Origin: QNZT01 sp964573205
Lineage (GTDB): Bacteria; Campylobacterota; Campylobacteria; Campylobacterales; QNZT01
Direction of reading: 5' to 3'
DNA length: 9,805 nt
Assembly (NCBI GenBank): GCA_964573205.1
Contig: CAZNIT010000008.1
Coordinates: 1 to 9,805 of the forward strand
Part shown: positions 7,750-9,805 of the stretch, one piece after another
Layout of the letters: each line of letters begins with the position of its first letter
Numbering within the stretch: the stretch's first letter is position 1
Translations under genes and position numbers: made by a program
Notes under the pieces: model-generated
The model's database searches: none
What the model was told of the DNA's origin: nothing
Seen by the model: only the letters and a program-made list of their open reading frames with translations

Positions 7750-7765
7750 GGGAACGGGTTGTGCT
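7750..7765 (+). promoter_or_regulatory. Sigma-54-like GG-N10-GC motif before the pseudopilin operon (tentative)
   Basis: The stretch GGGAACGGGTTGTGCT keeps the invariant GG and GC at the correct 12-base offset of the sigma-54 consensus TGGCACG-N4-TTGCW, with three mismatches. The predicted start point (about 7776) would touch the ATG at 7777, so the transcript would be leaderless. That fits the absence of a Shine-Dalgarno site there. A match of this quality can arise by chance. Confidence 0.25.
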
Positions 7766-7776
7766 TTTTTTAGACT

Positions 7777-8433
7777 ATGAGACGGGCATTTAATTTGATA
7801 GAACTTATATTCACCATTGTTATTATGGCGGGAATTTTTTCAGTCATTCCAAAAATTCTTTTTGCAACCGGCAAAAGTGATGCCTTTTCCATAAAACAAG
7901 ATGCATTGTTACAAACAATCTCCCTGACAAACATAGCTTCTCTTTTGCCATGGGATCAAAATAACAGCAACAACACAGATATACTTCAAACCGCTAGCAC
8001 TCATTTTATATGTGATATCTCAAACAGATATAGAGTAGGAACATATATGAGTGCAAATGCCAGAATGTGTACGCAGGAAATAAACGCTTCATCCATATTG
8101 GGTGCAGAAAGTGGTGAAAGTGATTATTTGCTATATAACGACATAGATGATTTTAATAATCTTAATATCAATGTTAGCACCTCATCCGGTAAGCTCAAAT
8201 ATAGACTTTACAATCAAGTCTCATACCTAACCGATAACATCATAACAATAAGCGGATCTAGCATGGCTATAGATCTAAATCTATCAACAAGTAGCGGTAC
8301 TTCAACAAATATAAAAAAATTCAAATCAATTGTCGGCTATGTTGGGAATAGAGGAAAAGAGAGAAATATAAGTTCATTTTACTACTACTCTACCAACATC
8401 GGTCAATTTACCCTAAATAGCAGGAGCTGGTAG
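7777..8433 (+). CDS. Minor pseudopilin (type IV pilin-like), first gene of the operon
   Basis: This 218-residue protein has a class III leader, MRRA then FNLIELIFTIVIMAG. Processing is expected between Ala4 and Phe5, giving a mature N-terminus with Glu at +5 and a hydrophobic helix to about residue 30. The soluble domain has two cysteines (C79, C98) that could form a disulfide, and four extended N-glycosylation sequons (N62, N103, N168, N197). No Shine-Dalgarno sequence precedes ATG 7777, and no in-frame upstream start is possible because a TAG lies just before (7771-7773), so the start is fixed by the leader. The stop codon overlaps the next gene's start by one base (TAGTG). By position and size it resembles minor pilins such as GspH/I/J or MshC/D/O, but I cannot assign one. 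It probably builds the filament or its tip. Confidence 0.9.
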   Translation: MRRAFNLIELIFTIVIMAGIFSVIPKILFATGKSDAFSIKQDALLQTISLTNIASLLPWDQNNSNNTDILQTASTHFICDISNRYRVGTYMSANARMCTQEINASSILGAESGESDYLLYNDIDDFNNLNINVSTSSGKLKYRLYNQVSYLTDNIITISGSSMAIDLNLSTSSGTSTNIKKFKSIVGYVGNRGKERNISSFYYYSTNIGQFTLNSRSW

Positions 8434-9347
8434 TGAAAAGATCCGCCTTTACTATGATTGAATTAATCATGACAATCGTCATAATGGGTATTTTGGCGGC
8501 AGGAGCATATGTATCGGTTTCAAAGCTTTTTTATAAGTCGTCAAAAACAAAAGCTATTAGTGATCTCTCTTTAGAAAGCACCCTTGTAAGTACTCAAATA
8601 ACCGGTCTTCTGAAAAACAGAATACCCTCCACAGTTATTGGTTATGATAGTGCAAATGCAAATTTTGAGTCAATCTATACAATAACATCTTCATACCCTA
8701 TTCTTGAATGGATCGGAGTTGATTACGACAGTTTAAAAAGAGGCGATTACAGCGGCTTTGTCGATTTCGACAAATGTGACAAAAGTCAAAATCTCATATA
8801 CTCGCCATCATCGGATGTAAATGCCACGAACAGAGCCCTTATCTTCGCCGGAGCATTTGACGAGGGATCTATCGTTTATGACGAAGCGGACTTTAACGCC
8901 TCTTTCGGCTGGCACTCAAATAGTGCGAAAAAAATCTTCGACTTGAATCAGACGACCTCAAGCGGCAAAAACATATATCTATCAACTACCCCGGAAGTCA
9001 TTTACGAAAAATACTCTTTAGTAAAAAGCGCCTTCGCGATTGCAAGATACAATGACGTAAAATCTGACGCCGTATGTATTAGCGATTTGAATCTTTCAAA
9101 CAAGTTAGGTGAAAAAACACTTTTCCTCTTTTACGATTTCAAACCTTGGAAAGGAGAGAGTTTTTGTGCGGATCCAAACGCTCTTCAACAAAGCGGAAAG
9201 GTTACGATACTCTCAAACGAAGCAAGCGGTTTTGAAGTCGATTTCGTAAACGGTAATTTGCAATTTAATCTTTCGTTGAGCAAAATTGTCAGAAAACCCG
9301 GAAAAGATCTAAACATCACGATATCAAAACAGAAGGTGGTATTTTGA
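8433..9347 (+). CDS. Minor pseudopilin, GTG start
   Basis: The protein has 304 residues and a leader MKRSA followed by FTMIELIMTIVIMGILAAGAY. Cleavage would fall after Ala5, leaving N-terminal Phe and Glu at +5. Translation starts at GTG 8433-8435, sharing its G with the previous stop codon. AGGAG at 8422-8426, six bases upstream, supports this start. The globular part is large for a minor pilin and holds three cysteines (C115, C215, C245) and five sequons (N130, N155, N172, N220, N294). Large pseudopilins of this size are typical of GspJ, MshO or PilW-like subunits near the filament tip, but the sequence does not allow a firm assignment. Its stop overlaps the next start (TGATG), so translation of the two is probably coupled. 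Confidence 0.92.
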   Translation: MKRSAFTMIELIMTIVIMGILAAGAYVSVSKLFYKSSKTKAISDLSLESTLVSTQITGLLKNRIPSTVIGYDSANANFESIYTITSSYPILEWIGVDYDSLKRGDYSGFVDFDKCDKSQNLIYSPSSDVNATNRALIFAGAFDEGSIVYDEADFNASFGWHSNSAKKIFDLNQTTSSGKNIYLSTTPEVIYEKYSLVKSAFAIARYNDVKSDAVCISDLNLSNKLGEKTLFLFYDFKPWKGESFCADPNALQQSGKVTILSNEASGFEVDFVNGNLQFNLSLSKIVRKPGKDLNITISKQKVVF

Positions 9348-9775
9348 TGAGAAAAGGATTTGGACTTATACAAGTTATCTTTTTTATGGTACTTATGTCA
9401 GGTATTTTAGCTATAGCTATGAAATACGCTTCGATCTCCGCAAAACAAACCGCTGATCTTTATACAAAAGAACAAGCGGAACTCTTCATGCAAAGCTCTA
9501 TCGAAGTCGCACTTTTAGGTCTTAGCGATCACAATAAATCGACAGGCTGCATACATACGGTGAAAGTGATCTCCGAAGATAAAAGATTTGTAGCCGATAT
9601 AAATATAAGCGACTATTTTCTTATAAGCTCTGAAAATTGCGATAGAAAAACGCTCATAGATACGGAAGGTTCAAACGGAATGATCATGATGGATATAGTT
9701 GTAGAGACAAATAATTCTCATCCGAAAAATAGCGACAAAGTAAGAGTCGTCAGACGAACTCTGCAAAGGCTCTAA
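9347..9775 (+). CDS. Minor pseudopilin lacking the conserved Glu5
   Basis: Read from ATG 9347, the product is 142 residues: leader MRKG, then FGLIQVIFFMVLMSGILAIA. Cleavage after Gly4 leaves Phe at +1, but Gln replaces the nearly invariant Glu at +5. A TTG one codon upstream (9344) could also serve. I prefer ATG because AGGTGG (9334-9339) sits seven bases before it and the TGATG overlap with the previous stop is typical of coupled genes. Cysteines C68 and C98 may pair. There are three sequons (N63, N86, N122). Loss of Glu5 is best known from GspK of type II secretion, which caps the pseudopilus tip, but GspK is about twice this length. A short MshP- or PilX/PilV-like subunit is equally possible. 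Confidence 0.88.
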   Translation: MRKGFGLIQVIFFMVLMSGILAIAMKYASISAKQTADLYTKEQAELFMQSSIEVALLGLSDHNKSTGCIHTVKVISEDKRFVADINISDYFLISSENCDRKTLIDTEGSNGMIMMDIVVETNNSHPKNSDKVRVVRRTLQRL

Positions 9776-9777
9776 CT

Positions 9778-9805
9778 ATGAAAAAAAGATCCGCATTTTC
9801 AATGA
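9778..9805 (+). CDS. Fourth pseudopilin, N-terminal fragment only (runs off right edge)
   Basis: Nine codons are visible, MKKRSAFSM, starting two bases after the previous stop. AAAGG at 9765-9769 lies eight bases upstream. The S-A-F-(S/T)-M leader matches that of the second pseudopilin (MKRSAFTM), and the DNA shares AGATCCGC at the same place. The two are therefore probably paralogues, with cleavage between Ala6 and Phe7. Nothing can be said about the body of the protein. Confidence 0.75.

Noticed and set aside
7732..7771. Possible terminator in the divergent gap: ATTTTTCAGAAAAT and CGTTGGGAACG followed by a T-run
   Set aside because: Stems are only four to five base pairs, the second is not next to the T-run, and a terminator there would block the pseudopilin operon.
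9344..9346. TTG as start of the third pseudopilin
   Set aside because: It adds only one Met before the leader. ATG 9347 has better ribosome-site spacing and forms the usual TGATG overlap.
9185..9373. A 62-codon minus-strand frame
   Set aside because: It overlaps the end of the second pseudopilin and start of the third, both well supported, and has no recognisable features.
1..9805. RNA genes, insertion sequences or attachment sites
   Set aside because: I saw no tRNA-like cloverleaf, rRNA segment, transposase frame or flanking inverted or direct repeats; nearly all the DNA is coding.

Overview
The window looks like accessory chromosomal DNA from a member of the Campylobacterota, perhaps a sulfur-oxidising relative of Sulfurimonas or Sulfuricurvum. 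The reasons are the moderately AT-rich base composition, the compact gene packing, the TATAAT-type -10 boxes without clear -35 boxes, prepilin leaders ending in Ala-Phe, and the many Asp/Glu-X-Asn-X-Ser/Thr sequons typical of PglB-type N-glycosylation. The genus is an inference.

Layout: (1) Positions 1-305, minus strand: the N-terminal 101 codons of a small membrane protein of unknown function, running off the left edge, with its own promoter and Shine-Dalgarno site in a 50-base gap. (2) Positions 356-7678, minus strand: one 2440-residue secreted protein. Its order is signal peptide, leucine-rich repeats, an Ig-like domain, a PKD-like segment leading into sixteen exact 25-residue BspA/DUF285 repeats, four LamG-like (concanavalin A fold) modules, and a C-terminal region that I read as the MshQ/DUF6701 type. 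(3) Positions 7679-7776: a 98-base divergent promoter region. (4) Positions 7777-9805, plus strand: a tightly coupled operon of three complete pseudopilin genes and the first nine codons of a fourth, which continues past the right edge.

Putting an MshQ-like giant protein beside a pseudopilin operon recalls the end of the MSHA pilus locus (mshO-mshP-mshQ). Here the large gene is turned around and transcribed divergently. The most economical model is a type IV pilus or type II secretion-like filament whose minor pseudopilins present or export a very large adhesin. No assembly ATPase, secretin, platform protein or prepilin peptidase lies in the window, so the machine's identity rests on what lies to the right or elsewhere.

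The strongest unexpected signal is the extended bacterial N-glycosylation sequon. I count 30 in the large protein and 12 in the three complete pseudopilins (664 residues), several times what composition alone should give. In the BspA array these sequons mostly fall on every second repeat, 50 residues apart. This suggests that both the filament and its putative adhesin are heavily N-glycosylated.
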